Source: Helopsaltes ochotensis (taxonomy: Eukaryota; Chordata; Aves; Passeriformes; Locustellidae). From it: 64,000 nt of DNA. Positions 35,657-47,556 of this stretch are shown here, piece by piece (within the stretch, counting starts at the first letter, position 1; the number at the start of each line of letters is the position of its first letter). The notes beneath the pieces are model-generated. The model did no database searches. It saw nothing but the letters and a program-made list of their open reading frames with translations, and was not told where the DNA came from. The stretch covers positions 235,092-299,091 of the forward strand of contig VXBM01000340.1 in the NCBI GenBank assembly GCA_013400155.1, written 5' to 3'. Made by a program: the position numbers and the translations under genes.

Positions 35657-38600
35657 GATTCTTAAGCTCATGCTCTTTACAGTTTCCCCATGCATTCTGT
35701 ATCACAGACATGTCTTCAAAATAAGTACTGCAGCTTTCAAAAACTCTCATTTACAGACACATTATATTTTGAATTGACCTTCTGCAAAATCTTTTGTCTC
35801 CTTAAAAGTGAAGGCAGTGCAGCTTTTTGTGTGGCCTGTTGTTCCAAGTGTGGCCTCACTGGTGGACATAAGGCAGTTTCTGAAGGGAGCTGACACCAAA
35901 AGCAATGAGCTGCCTTGTGGTGTTCCTGTTATTTACAACCTTTAATTCAAGACGTTGCAGTAAGAAAGTGATACCATCAGCTCAAATAGAATTTTGCTTA
36001 TTCCCTCCTTAGAAGTGTCATTGACTTGTGGGGAAACTATGGGATGCCCAGGCAGTTGCAATACAACACATTCAAAGGCCAGAGTAGTAAAACATATTAT
36101 TAAATGTCAATGAATGCATTTAGGAGTTGGGATGCAGAAAAGGTACCTTGTTTTCCAGACTCAGATTGAAGAGAACAGAAAGCAGCACACAGATCTATGG
36201 CAGAGACATAGATCAATGAAGGACGCTTTTAAAAAATGTATACATCTGGAAATCCTTTAAAATGTCTTTTGGAGGACTGGAAGAGATTGTAATTCATTTT
36301 GCATTGACTGCTTGTAAAATATACACAATTAAGCAAGTGTCTTCAGCCCCCAGGTGATTAAGATTGAGGAACTGGAACAGGTATGAATACAGGGCCATTA
36401 TCCAATCAGCAGTGCCATGAGCAGAGCCTGTGCAGGGTGTCCACATCAACACTGAGCTTGTGGGAGGAAATTACCACTTACAGACCTGGAGCACAGTTCC
36501 ATTTTTACTGAAACCTCCCAGGGGATTATATTTTGCCTCCTAAGGGATGAGTCTGGGATTATGGATATGAATAGTTTTATTAATTGAACAATAGCAAAAA
36601 TAGTCTTCCATTCTTACTTTGGGTAAGGTTTCAGTAAAAAGGGCTTATTTTGTATATTACTTGATGCCCAAAACATGGTCAGTGCAATGGTAAAAATAAC
36701 TAGCAGCCAAAGATTTTATAATGATGATAGATCTTGACACAGTAGGTAAGAATAGCTCCAGCAGAAGAGAGAATAATAGAGAATAGGGTTTTCAAACTAC
36801 TCATTGGTGCATGAATTCTTTTTTTGGGGATGGAAGGATGAATGGTTTATGTGTTAGGTGGTGAACTAAGCCTTGGGATTTTAATGAGGTCCAGACTTTC
36901 TCAGACAGAGGAAGAGCAAAAGTTCTGCTTTTGGTGTTATTTCTGGATCACTATCAATAGTGCAACATCCTAGTTAAAGGCAAGACTAACTTCTAACAAT
37001 ACTGCTGCTTTAGTAAAAAAGTTTGTGGTTTCACAATAGTGAATGACAATCAAATTTTGCTGGTCAAGGTTTTAAATGCTATTTTCTCTGTTCTAACTCA
37101 ACTTCTTTCTTAGATTCATGAATGTCATGCCAACTTCTTTCTTCAGCTCTAATTTCTTCTTGATTTTTTTCCAAGGTGCACACTTGAATAGGAACAGATG
37201 GCACCTGATACTGTCAAACATGAGGGCTTTTCTATAAGTGATTTATAGCTGTGGCTCTTTCTGTATTTTGAGCATGTAGCTTTGCAATTTAGATGTTATA
37301 TAGATTAAGTGCTTTGCCTCAGGGTCTGCTGCATGACCACGCTGCTCTAACCACTGTGCAAGTTTGTGCAAGGATACAGTTGCTCTTTTGAAGTTTAAAA
37401 TTTTTTTGCTATACAAATCTTGTTTCGGCAGATTGGAACATCATATGTCATATAACACATAGGTGAATATTTGTCTTCGTTTGTTCTATTTTCACAGATT
37501 TTGTAATCTTTTCACAGTTTAATTTTACCTTCACTGTCTAAAGTCATGCAGCTCAGTAACAGTTGTGCCTGCACTAAATGGCTGAGTTAAAAGGCAGTAT
37601 TAATGCTTGGGCAACTCACAGGGGTATATGCACATGTTCTTCTATTTGGATTGTATTAAATGAGTATTCAGAACCATATGGCAACGTACCTTAACTATTC
37701 TTTCTGAAAGAGTCTAACTGTTGCAGCCTTCTGTTCTAATTAGTTACATCTTCTGAGCTTTACCAATTCACTGGAAAAACTCCATGCTTAATATTGCTTA
37801 AATTTTACCCAAATGCCTTTTGTTCTTGTGGGTGTATTTTGATACTTTGCGTGTGAAATGCAGATAGCTTCTTAGTTACTTGCTTTACTTTTAATATCTC
37901 CCCAGACAGTACATCACTGTTTGGAAACAGTTACCATTGTTTCTTACAGGGAGAAGTATTTCTCCTAAATAGCTGGGATTTGATGAGTTGTAGAAGTCAT
38001 ACAAATATTCCTTCTTTGAAACAAGGAGGAGTCTGCAGAGCTGCAGTGAAATATATTATCTGTGTTCATTCCACCCTCTTGGGGACAGGGCAAAGTATAA
38101 CACGTGGGTTTCAAAGGGGAGTGTGCTAGCCCATCCATTCCAGGTGTTGGAATATTATTCTGGAATACATCCTTTATAAAGGACTTAATGTTATATAAAG
38201 GATTTGTCATTTATTTAACTGCTTTTTAAAACAGTCAAATAATTCTCACGACATGAGTAAGTTATAATAGGGTTTTGCAAACACTGCAGCATGTTCTTGA
38301 CCACTGAGCTGAACTGCTGTATGCACTTTTCATTAGCAACTGGGGTAATATTGGTGAGGTTTGTACTATTCAGTCTGTGAAAGGTGGAACTGTGTCTGCA
38401 CTGTGTGTAAAGTTGAACTTGCATCTTAAATGGAAATATCAAATTTATTGTTTTTGTTAACCAAAACAGTTCAGAAAATGGAAGAAGCACTAAAAACATG
38501 AACATATGAAGACAGGCAACTTTTTTTTTTAGGCTTTTTGTGTGTAGAAAAGGGAAAATACCTTTTCATCAGTAAAAAGAAAACTCCATTCTTCTGTTCC

Positions 38601-41125
38601 CAAAGGCACTGTGCAAGTGAGAATAATAAAAGATGTAATATCAAATCAATCACATTTACATTTCAAAAGCATCCTTTGTAAAAGTGCCCCAGAGGGTTGA
38701 ATTCTGCTAATAAAACACAAATAAAATAAAATATTTAACAAGCTATATCAAGCACAGGTAGATTGTGCATGTTTTGTAAGTCTGACCTTAAAAATGAACA
38801 ATAAATCAGAATTTTTCAAAAGTTTAAAAAATCCAATGTCTAAAGGTATGGACCAAAGAATACAAAGAGAGCATGGAATCCATAATATCTGCTCATGATC
38901 AGAGAGGAAAGCCACTGAAGCTGAACAGATACTGGCCTGAACAAGAGAGAAAAAATGGTCATATGGGTGTGAAACTCCACAACACTGCATTGAAGAGTTG
39001 ATGTATTGCCCAAAAAAACCCAACCAAATAGAGCCTTCTTAAATGACTGCTTGATATAAGACTAAAGTTGTAGGATCAGACACTCAGAATTCAAACATTT
39101 TCTTAAATTTTTCCCACTTTGTCACAACTGGGTTATACTTTCAGTCAGGCTTTGAAAGGAAATGAATAAAGAGTGGAGATTTATGTTTAAAACGGCTTGC
39201 AAGGGCAGGTGGCCTTGGATGGCCTTTGATCCAAAGATATTGTAAGCTGGCCTTTTATCATAATCATTTTCATGCTTTTCTTTAGCATCAAAATGGTTCC
39301 TTTTAAAGGGTTTAAAACAGGACAGACCCACACACTCGTGTATAATGTTACTGTCTCAACTTCGTCTGAGCCTTTTGGGTTGCTCTTCAGGTGACTTTAT
39401 TTAAAAATATTTTTTTTTCTTTTTATGTTAGAATGCAGTATTTTTTGCCCTGTATTTTTGCTAATAGATATTGTTCTGAGTTGGACTGAAACTGTTGCTG
39501 CCAATGGGGAAGCAGAAGTTGCCCTTCATCTGGGAATGCCATTATGGAACAGAGATGCTCTTTTACAGAACAGATGGTAGAGTGATAGCAGCTTCCACTT
39601 CAAACAAGAGCAGGCACAGGGTGCATGTGGGCAGAAGGTTTTGTTGCAAATGATTTTATGAAGCCTTGTATGTACAGGTGAGAGAAAGTAGATGGGGTAC
39701 TGGAGCACTAAGAAAGGGCTGTATTTAAAGCAGTGGGTATTGTCACAAAATCCTTGGCATTCAAGTTCAGAGTAAAAGCCAAAAAGTCCTTTTGAGCTAA
39801 GTGTGAGCTAGAAAGAAGTTTGGTACTCTGTGAGTAAAGAAAGTATTGCCTTTTACTTTAATTTCTGTTGTATTCAAGGCAAATCTGTGTGTTTGGGATT
39901 TTATTGGGGGGGGGAGTTGTTATGTTTCATTTTGTTGATTGAGAGGGTTCTTGGGTTTTTTTGCTTGATGGTTTTTTCCATTTTTTATTATTGGACAGAA
40001 CTGCATGAGATACTTGGTTCTATCATAAATTTCTCATCCTAATCAGAATAAACTGCAGCACTCCTGAGCTGGCTGATGAATTCTGTCGAAAAGGATTATC
40101 AGAAATATTAATTCTGTTAATTTACTGTTGTGTCTCAGTTGTTGCTGTAAACAAACCCCCTACACTTTCTCCATGGAAGCATTTGGTTCCTGATAACAGG
40201 AAATGTATTTATGTAAAAGTCTTTGTAGTGGCTTCTGACTTGTGCTGGTCCATGATAAGGGTTGGACTTGGTGGCTGTATGGTGCCACTGCTATCAGAGT
40301 CTGAGCGCTTTAATTGTGACCTTTGCAGACGTTCAAACACCCTTAACATTGATTCATTTGTCCTGTGGACATATTGCTACCTGACCCTTTTAATGAATCT
40401 CTCTGTTCTGGAAGCAGTGAGAACAGACACCAACACACTATCTAAAGTGAGTTTCTTAATGAGTAAAAAGTCATTCTGTCAGTAATGGAATTAACACAAC
40501 ATGCTTGCCTCAGGATGGGACTATTGTGTTGTCGTATGTCTCCCTCCCTCCCTCCACACCACAGTATCTCTTGCTTTTCTGGCTGTTTCCTCATAGTCTT
40601 TATAAAAGAGCACCTGCTTGCCATATTTCTGATGTTTTCCATGGTGTTGTCTAGTTCTTTTCCTTTGCAGCAGGGCTTTCTCAAATCAGTGCTATGAGAG
40701 ATCCTGAGCTCGGGCAGGCCTGGGTACCTGGCTAGTCTGTGTGTTGGTGTGGACCAGAAGTGCAGTGGGTGTAGATAACTTTGGAGTGTACCCTGTCAAG
40801 AAGATCTTCATGAAACTTGCAAGGAAATCTGACTATTGAAAGTGGTGAATAGACAGACAGGTTAGAGGCATCTGTGACTTCTTTTCTTAGAGCAGCAAGC
40901 TAAAAATAACAAATGAGAGGGACGATGCTGGAAAAATTCTGGAACGCTGCTCACTACTTCTAGTGGCCCTTCAGCTGAATTTCGTGTTAGTTCAGAATCA
41001 ATCAGTTCCTATTTGTTTCATGCAAGTATTAAGTGCCTTCTGTACTAGTTGAGGATTTAGTGGCAGACCTGTTTTTGCAACTGATGGTTTCATAGGTAGG
41101 GCTCACATGTTTTCTTTGTGTTTAG
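35657..41125. other. Unique non-coding DNA
   Basis: No gene or transposon was recognised. A G9 run is at 39906-39914 and a CCCT-type run near 40543-40555. Confidence 0.5.
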
Positions 41126-41648
41126 GCTGACAAATCGGGTGTGATGTAATGGCACACAGGGTCACAACAACTCCATGCAGCACCACGGGCTCAAAGAGGA
41201 GTGGCTGGAAGGGTCCCTGGTGTGAAAGGAACCTGGGGATGTTGATTGTCAGTCAGCTGAACATGAGCCAGTGTGTGTCCAGTGGTCAAAATGAGGTATG
41301 GCATCCTGGCCTGTGTCAGCAATAGTGTGGCCAGCAGGACCAGGGCAGGGATTGTTCCCCTGTACTCAGCACTGGTGAGGCCAGACCTCGAATCCTGTGT
41401 CCAGTTTTGGGTCCCTCACTACAAGAAAGACACTGAGGGGCTGGAGCAGGTCCAGAGAAGGGATGAACCTGGTGAAGGGTCTAGAGGGTGAGTCCTGTGA
41501 GAAGTGGCTGCGGGGGGCTTGATGTTTTTAAAAGTCATGGTTGTTGCACTTAGGGGCATGATTTAATGGTGGACTTGACGGAGTCAGATAAGTGGTTGGA
41601 CCTGATGATCTTAAAGGTCTTCTCAACTGAGATATTGATGTGCTTCTA
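41126..41648 (+). mobile_element. CR1 LINE 3' fragment with internal deletion
   Basis: This is a sense-strand CR1. It enters inside ORF2 (CAGGGTCACAACAACTCCAT, 41157 on), continues through GAACATGAGCCAG (41259 on) and the block ending GAGCAGGTCCAGAGAAGG (41444-41461), then near 41515-41530 jumps from the GAAGTGGCTGCGGGG block straight to the GTTTTTAAAAG...GCACTTAGGGGCATG block of the 3' UTR. About 250 to 300 bp of the consensus is missing at this junction. It ends with GATGATCTTAAAGGTCTTCT and a decayed octamer tail. Confidence 0.9.
41303..41491 (+). pseudogene. Remnant of CR1 ORF2 (reverse transcriptase C-terminus)
   Basis: The translated segment contains LVRPDLESCVQFWVPHYKKD followed by VQRR. 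This is the conserved region just downstream of the reverse-transcriptase domain in CR1 ORF2. CR1 ORF2 normally encodes an endonuclease plus reverse transcriptase of roughly a thousand residues; here only about 60 codons remain. Downstream of VQRR the normal continuation is disrupted by a frame change and then by the internal deletion of the element. It is not functional. Confidence 0.85.
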
Positions 41649-44600
41649 TAAGCCAGTTGCAAATAATTGTCTTTCTCTCCAGGCATCCATTTCCTTCTTC
41701 CTACTGCATGCATGTATTTCCTTCTCTGTTTTTTGATGATATTCTAAATTCACATGTCAGCTTCTTTATTCCTCAAGCTAATTTTCAGCCTGGTGTGGTT
41801 TTTTACCCTTTCTTTTTTGAGCATGTATGTGTGCAAATTCACAATAGACATGACCAGCAAATCTGTGCCCCCTCCTTCTGAAGATGATGTTTCCTTTGTA
41901 TCATGACTTTGCCCCCAGGAGTTCTCACCCTGTGCATGTGTGTCACTGCTGTCAGCTCAAACACACACCATTAGCAGCAGGAGACTTTTTACCCTGGAGT
42001 GCTCTTTTGGTGTCCTACAGTATTCCAAACAACATCAACGTGTAGTTTGTCTGTCTGTGTTTAGGTCTGTGGAATCTGAAATGTTAAGGCCCATTAAGTT
42101 TTTGCAGCAATTGGATTTTTTGCTGGAAGTGGTCTTGGGTATTTTAAGCAATATAAGGATGGGTATAAATTGAATGGCATTTCTAAGTTTTCTTTCATTC
42201 GAACTCTCATCTCAATTGAATTGCAGTGAAATTGTAGCAAAACATTTCATCTAATTGTTAAATAGTTCAGAGGCAGAGCTCAGTTTTAAATGAAATCTTC
42301 AGGATATGACAGCTCATAAAACAATCTTAGTAGGGGTGAGGCATAGATTTCACTGGCAATCTTCCTGTAGTTTGTAAAAAAATCAGTGATTGGTTTTGAA
42401 ACAATTAGAACCAATTGATCAGAAGTTATTGTCCACAAAACACGAGGTGTTGTCTGAAATAATTAAGAAAATAAAAAAATGTCAGAGAATAGTATTTCCT
42501 TCAGTTTATCTTGCTTTATTGGAATATTATAGCCTTTCCCACTTCCCCTGCAATTTCTGTCTTGTAGTATATCCTTTCAAGCCAGTGAAGTTTTGGAACA
42601 GCTTTTAAAACTGTTCATTTTAAAAATGAAAAGTGGTTTTGTGAGGTTGGAAGAGATGCCCAACTGAGTCAACTCATTTCAGGGTGGCATCTTCAGAGTC
42701 AGCTTGCTGTGCTCACTTCATGTTTGTAGATTGAATACTTCTATACCAGAAAAATACTCACTATCAATTAGCAAAGTATTTCAGTCGTGCAAGTTTCTAC
42801 AAGGAAGGTGATTTGGTCTTTGACTTCTGAAATAAATGAGTTTGTTTGCTTGCTGGGTGCTGCTTTTACTGGCAAACCCAAGCCTTTTTTGAGGGAGAGC
42901 TGTCTTGAAGTATGGTCTGGAATATGTACACATTTTAAATACTGTGTTGTACTCATAGGTTGCTTTCTTTTTGCTTGAACTATTTTGTTCATGTGCATTA
43001 ACTTGACATTTTCGTTAAATACTTTTAACTCTGGAGAAAATAGGATTAGGTGGATAGTGGAAAAGTAAGATATGTAGATTTGGCCCAAAACTTGTCCTTG
43101 TTTTACATTTCTTTTCTGTATACCCTAGGCTTTTCTTGAGGGCCAGATAGAGGGGAAAAAACACTGGCACTTATGTGCATCTTTAACAAACATAGAAGAA
43201 ATCGAAATGGAGAATGTATATGTTTTAAGGGTATGGAAGCATATCCTTAGTTTTTCAGTAAGGGATACATTTGAGCTAATTTACTCTTATCTCAAGTAAT
43301 GTGAAGCACATGAAGGAGAAATGAAAGGAAATTTATTTCAGAACTTATCTTTTATCTGCTAACAATATCCAAGGGTTTCTCTGAACAGTTGAAGTGTTAA
43401 GCAGTTCAGGAGCTTGTCTTGCTCTGTCTTTACTAGGTAGATATAATTTAAGTATTTATGAAAGAAATATTATTGTGCATGATGTATTTCTACCCTCCTC
43501 TTTCCTGTTTATTTATCAGTCAATAGTGTTATTATGAAGCCAGAAATTCTTGGCCTTGAAAATATAAACTGTGTTTTAAATTTTTGTCATCTTGCTCATA
43601 AAAAAACTAGGGAATATTTCCCAGCAAATTTATTGCAGGATGCTATTTGAATTAAGTAATTTTGGACTCTGGGCCAAAGTAGGTTTCAGTGAAGTGGGTA
43701 CAGTTTTGGCAGAGCTGTACAGGTCCATGCAGTTATTCTGGATATGGTGTAGATCGGCTCCAGGCAGAAATTTAGGAACAGTTCCTCACTCCAGATCAGC
43801 TTTCAGATTCTAAGCAGTCACTGCTTTGGCTTGAATTCAAGCACAGAATTTGAGAAACTGAGGCGCCTGGATCCCTTATGTATCTTTCATTTGGGATTGT
43901 TTGAATTCTGCTAATAGTTGTAGTACAGGGGCAACTTGCCAGTCTCAGTTTGGAGAACGAGAGTAACAGGTACAGCAGAGTTGTGGGCAGGTCTACAGCG
44001 TTTGTCTTGCATTCAAACACAGATCAGTCTCCAATTTCTATGGTGTGCAGATGTACTTTAGGAGGTTTATTATTTGCCGTTTGAATGCTCCAAGTTTTGA
44101 GGTACTGGGAAAAAAGAAAGCTCAGTCATATAGATTTGGTCTAACAGCATCATGTGTCTACAAATTCTAGCTGCTCTGGGAAGGGTGCATGAGGTGCTTT
44201 TTGTGATTAAATCCACCATAAACAGTGGAGAACGCTGGAACAGGGCTTATGGTAGCTATAGCTAGGCTGCAGGAGAGTGTGTGGGAATTGGAATATGTTG
44301 CTAATGTGGTAGCTTTTGCTATGAGGGCAGATCATTCCCTGAGGCAGATTACGATCGTGCATCTTTAAGACATCTAAATGGTTTTGAAATTTCTAATCCC
44401 AGCCTGTTTGCCACAGTTTAGTGCTGTGTCAGGTTCAGCAGCACTCAAAGGCAGCTAATAAGGGCTTTTATGCATAGTGGTGAACAGTTATTGAAATGTT
44501 AGTGGGACTTGTGTGTCAAGGGTGTGCAGTCTAGTCCCATTTCTATTTAAATCACAAGACGGGAAGCTACGTGATGTGGAGAGGGGTCTGGTTTGCAGGA

Positions 44601-46718
44601 ACAGAGATGGCCTTCCTTATCAGCAGAGCAGATGAATCATCTTTGCTGTGGGACTTACTGTACTAATGTGATTAATACCATTTAGTCTGGACAAATTCGT
44701 GCAGATGCATCTGTTTAAAGAAAAAAAAAGCCTGCCCCACCATCAGTACATTTCTGAGCAATTTCTTTATTTTCTTATTCATTTGTCATCAGTTTGAATC
44801 TGAGAATATGATACTGGTCTAAGAACACAGAATTTGTGCATAGCAAGTTGGTATCTGGTTCACCCAGCTGCATTTTTTAGTATGTCCACAGGATTTAAAC
44901 ACAGCAAATAATTCTGCATGGCCGCATGCCTTTACATTTTATGTTGCACTCCCCCCCATCATTGTATGCATTATAGCCCTTTGATTTCTTAGCTTTCAGT
45001 AGTAAATTGATCAGGGTGCCAGCGTGCCTAGCCCACAGTGCATGGCACACCATTTGCTTTCTCTTTAGTTTTCAGAAGCTTAAGCAGTAATCATTGCCTT
45101 CCTAGTCTACACTGCTGTTTGCTGTTAGTACTGCTTTTGTTTTTAAGACTAAAGAACTAGAAGCTATGAGGGAGTTCTGTGACCAAAAACAAGCATGAAA
45201 ATTTCTGCAGTGGCAATAGAGAGGCTGTGTTCTGAAAATAACTAATAGAAGGTTGGTTCTTGCACCTTGGCAGTAATGATCTTTAAAGGAATGCTGAAAC
45301 ACTTTACAGAGATCCTCATTACAGGTTATGAGAAGGACATGATACTTCATCCTCTTTGTGATTCACCAAATTTTAATTTACCAAAAGCAATTTACAACTT
45401 TGTTCACCTCCAGTGAAAACATACACAGGAAACACTGCACAGGAACTAATTCCCCACTGAGGAACAGACAGCCCCAGCAAGCAATATTCATCCCTGACAT
45501 CCCACCTTCCTTCCAAATATAAGGTATTTCAACTGTGCTTTCTCTAACCTAAGTGCTGTGGCATTAAAGGAAACTCTAATGCTTATAGCTTGTCTTTCAG
45601 ACAGCTGATGACAGTAAAAAAGGCCAAGTTTATTTAATGTCTCTTGACAAATAATAAATCAGTTTGAGCTCTCACCCAGAAACCTTGTAAAGCTCCTTTT
45701 GCTGGTGCCTTTGGAAGCAGAATTCTCCATCCATAAGCACGGTGGAGAAAATTTATGACTGCAAGACCTCCCTTTTAATTTGAAAAACACCTGAACAACA
45801 GTCTGAAGGGGCCATGAGACAACATTCTCCTCCTTGTTGTAGTCAGTGGCAGTGAGATCACCCAGTTGTGTTTTCTATTCCTATAAAAATAAACATCCTA
45901 TTGAAGTATCAGTGTAGGCCAAACATCTTTCAGATCAGCCTCCTGTCCCAGCAGTGCTTTCTTGGTCTTGCCTCAGGTTCTGGCACCTGAAATAAATGAG
46001 TGATGCAAGTGGCAAATAACTGAGGTCCCCTGGCTTTCACTCAGGGCTGTTTCCAGTGTATGCTTGCTAGTCCCTAGGATACATGGCATCCTGGTAGTAC
46101 AGGGAACTCTTTAAAGGATTAGGAGACAGCTGGATGAAGCTCATCAATAACGCTATTTCCACCTTAGCCCCAATGAAGCACACGAGAGCTCTCATTTTCC
46201 CTGTGAAATGTCTCACGGCAAGCCTGCATGGTGTACACACACAGCTGATTCCCTGGGGAGGAGTTGAGGCACGGGGAGCTGCAGGTAGCACTGATGGTGC
46301 CTGTTAACTGCATCAGGAGAGGATTTACTGGAGTGAGCATGCTGGGACAACCTGCAAGGAGCAGAGGGAAGGCAGGGCTTGTGTGTCACCTTCTCTCTGT
46401 ACTAGCTGGAGGGAACCTAATGGCTTAAGGAGAATGCTGGGAGAAAGTAATGAACTTTAAAAGCAGCGTCCTTGCTCTTAAACTAGAAGGTTTGGTTCTA
46501 GGGCATGCTGTAGAAGCTGAGAAGGAGAGCTTATGGCTATATAAATACAGCCATGTAAATACATAGGTTAGTGGCTGCTCATAGACCAAAGGAACTGATT
46601 TAAACCTGGTTCCTTCTGCATGGCAATATCTAACAATAAACTAACTCCACAGCATGCTGAAATCTGGTAACCTTAAACAAAAGCTTAGCATATACCTTTT
46701 GAGAGAATAGGCAGAAGG
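41649..46718. other. Unique non-coding DNA
   Basis: No gene was recognised. The stretch 42645-42710 starts GAGGTTGGAAGAGATGCCCA, which could be a short antisense CR1 tail scrap, but it is too short to call. An old-repeat scrap near 43731-43775 is discussed among the rejected items. Confidence 0.45.
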
Positions 46719-46998
46719 AAAAGGAGGCCTTGACAGGAGAAAAATAAGTAAAGAAGCAAAAATAAGACACAAGAGAATAAAAGCAGAAAGCATGAAACAA
46801 AGGCAAAACCAAATCCACTAATAAGAGAATTGTCAGGCAGGAAAAAGAAATAGAGAACAAACAGAGAGCAAGACAGAAGTAATGAGACAGGGGGGAAATC
46901 GGATTCAAAATGAAATCTGGTAATAAAAGAACTGTCAGACATAAAACGAGCCAATATATGACAAAGGAAGAAAGAACCAAGGAGACGGAGCAAGGCAA
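46719..46998. repeat. Purine-rich imperfect tandem repeat, 102-bp period
   Basis: The plus strand is strongly A/G-rich for about 280 bp. TAATAAGAGAATTGTCAGGC (46819 on) recurs 102 bp later as TAATAAAAGAACTGTCAGAC (46921 on), with further similarity on either side and possibly a third, weaker unit upstream. Because 102 is a multiple of three, the minus strand keeps two open frames (122 and 102 codons, 46630-46998 and 46685-46993). They encode Leu/Phe/Cys-rich hydrophobic sequence with a 34-residue repeat. I recognise no protein family and favour a minisatellite over a gene. Confidence 0.6.
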
Positions 46999-47300
46999 TC
47001 TTTGAAGAATTAAGCTAACCAGATGTGGCCTCCAAAGGTAATTTGTAGAAAAGTTGATGTTACTCCTGATTTCTAATGAAAGCAGACTCTAAGAAACACA
47101 TTTCTTTTATGCTCTAAGGAAAAAGGTGTTTGGCTTTTTTTAAAAATAAGAAACTAGGTAAGAGAAATCAGAGGGTTTTGCATTACTTTTACAAATCTGT
47201 TTTGTAGGTAAGGCTGTGCTGAAAAACAATATGAAACAAATAAACTGTAATGTGGTTTGGGTGTTGAATCTGGTGTGCTTAGTCATCCACCCTAATGCAG
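46999..47300. other. Unique non-coding DNA
   Basis: Nothing recognisable lies between the purine-rich repeat and the MIR-like relic. Confidence 0.5.
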
Positions 47301-47360
47301 GTTCCTTGACCTCGCTGCATTGCCTTAGTTTCCCTCATTTTCAAATACGGACTGTAATAT
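47301..47360 (+). repeat. MIR-like ancient SINE relic
   Basis: CCTTGACCTCGCTGCATTGC (47304-47323), then CTTAGTTTCCCTCATTTTC and AAATACGGACTGTAATAT, follow the sense MIR landmarks CTTAACCTCTCTGTGCCTCAG, TTTCCTCATCTGT and AAAATGGGGATAATAAT in order. Only about 60 bp is alignable by eye. Confidence 0.5.
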
Positions 47361-47510
47361 AAACACACACATCACTGAAGCTGGAATGGAACAGAAGTCA
47401 AAATGTTCGTAAAGGTTTTGGTTGTGGGAAGCATTTTCTACCTTGCCAGATAGCATCTAAGCTTTTCTTTGAAGACAAAGATGAAAATAAATCAGTGGAA
47501 GACGTGAACC

Positions 47511-47556
47511 GTTTTACTCAGGCAGAATAAACTCATTGACTTCAAGGGACCTAGGA
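47511..47556 (+). repeat. Half-copy of the palindromic sauropsid repeat
   Basis: TTTTACTCAGGCAGAATAAA (47512-47531) and CTCATTGACTTCAAGGGACC match the TTACTCAGGCAAAACTCCCATTGACTTCAATGGGA core of the repeat also seen at 12234-12310. Only the first arm and the centre are visible; the second arm is lost or too decayed. Confidence 0.45.

Noticed and set aside
42645..42710. GAGGTTGGAAGAGATGCCCA resembles the start of an antisense CR1 tail.
   Set aside because: Similarity fades after about 25 bp and there is no octamer repeat.
43731..43775. AGTTATTCTGGATATGGTGT recalls an old sauropsid repeat (GTTACTCTGGATTTACAC).
   Set aside because: Short, gapped match with no second supporting landmark.
43848..43872. 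TTTGAGAAACTGAGGCGCCTGG resembles the MIR GAGGAAACTGAGGCACAG core.
   Set aside because: About 20 bp only; flanks do not continue along MIR.
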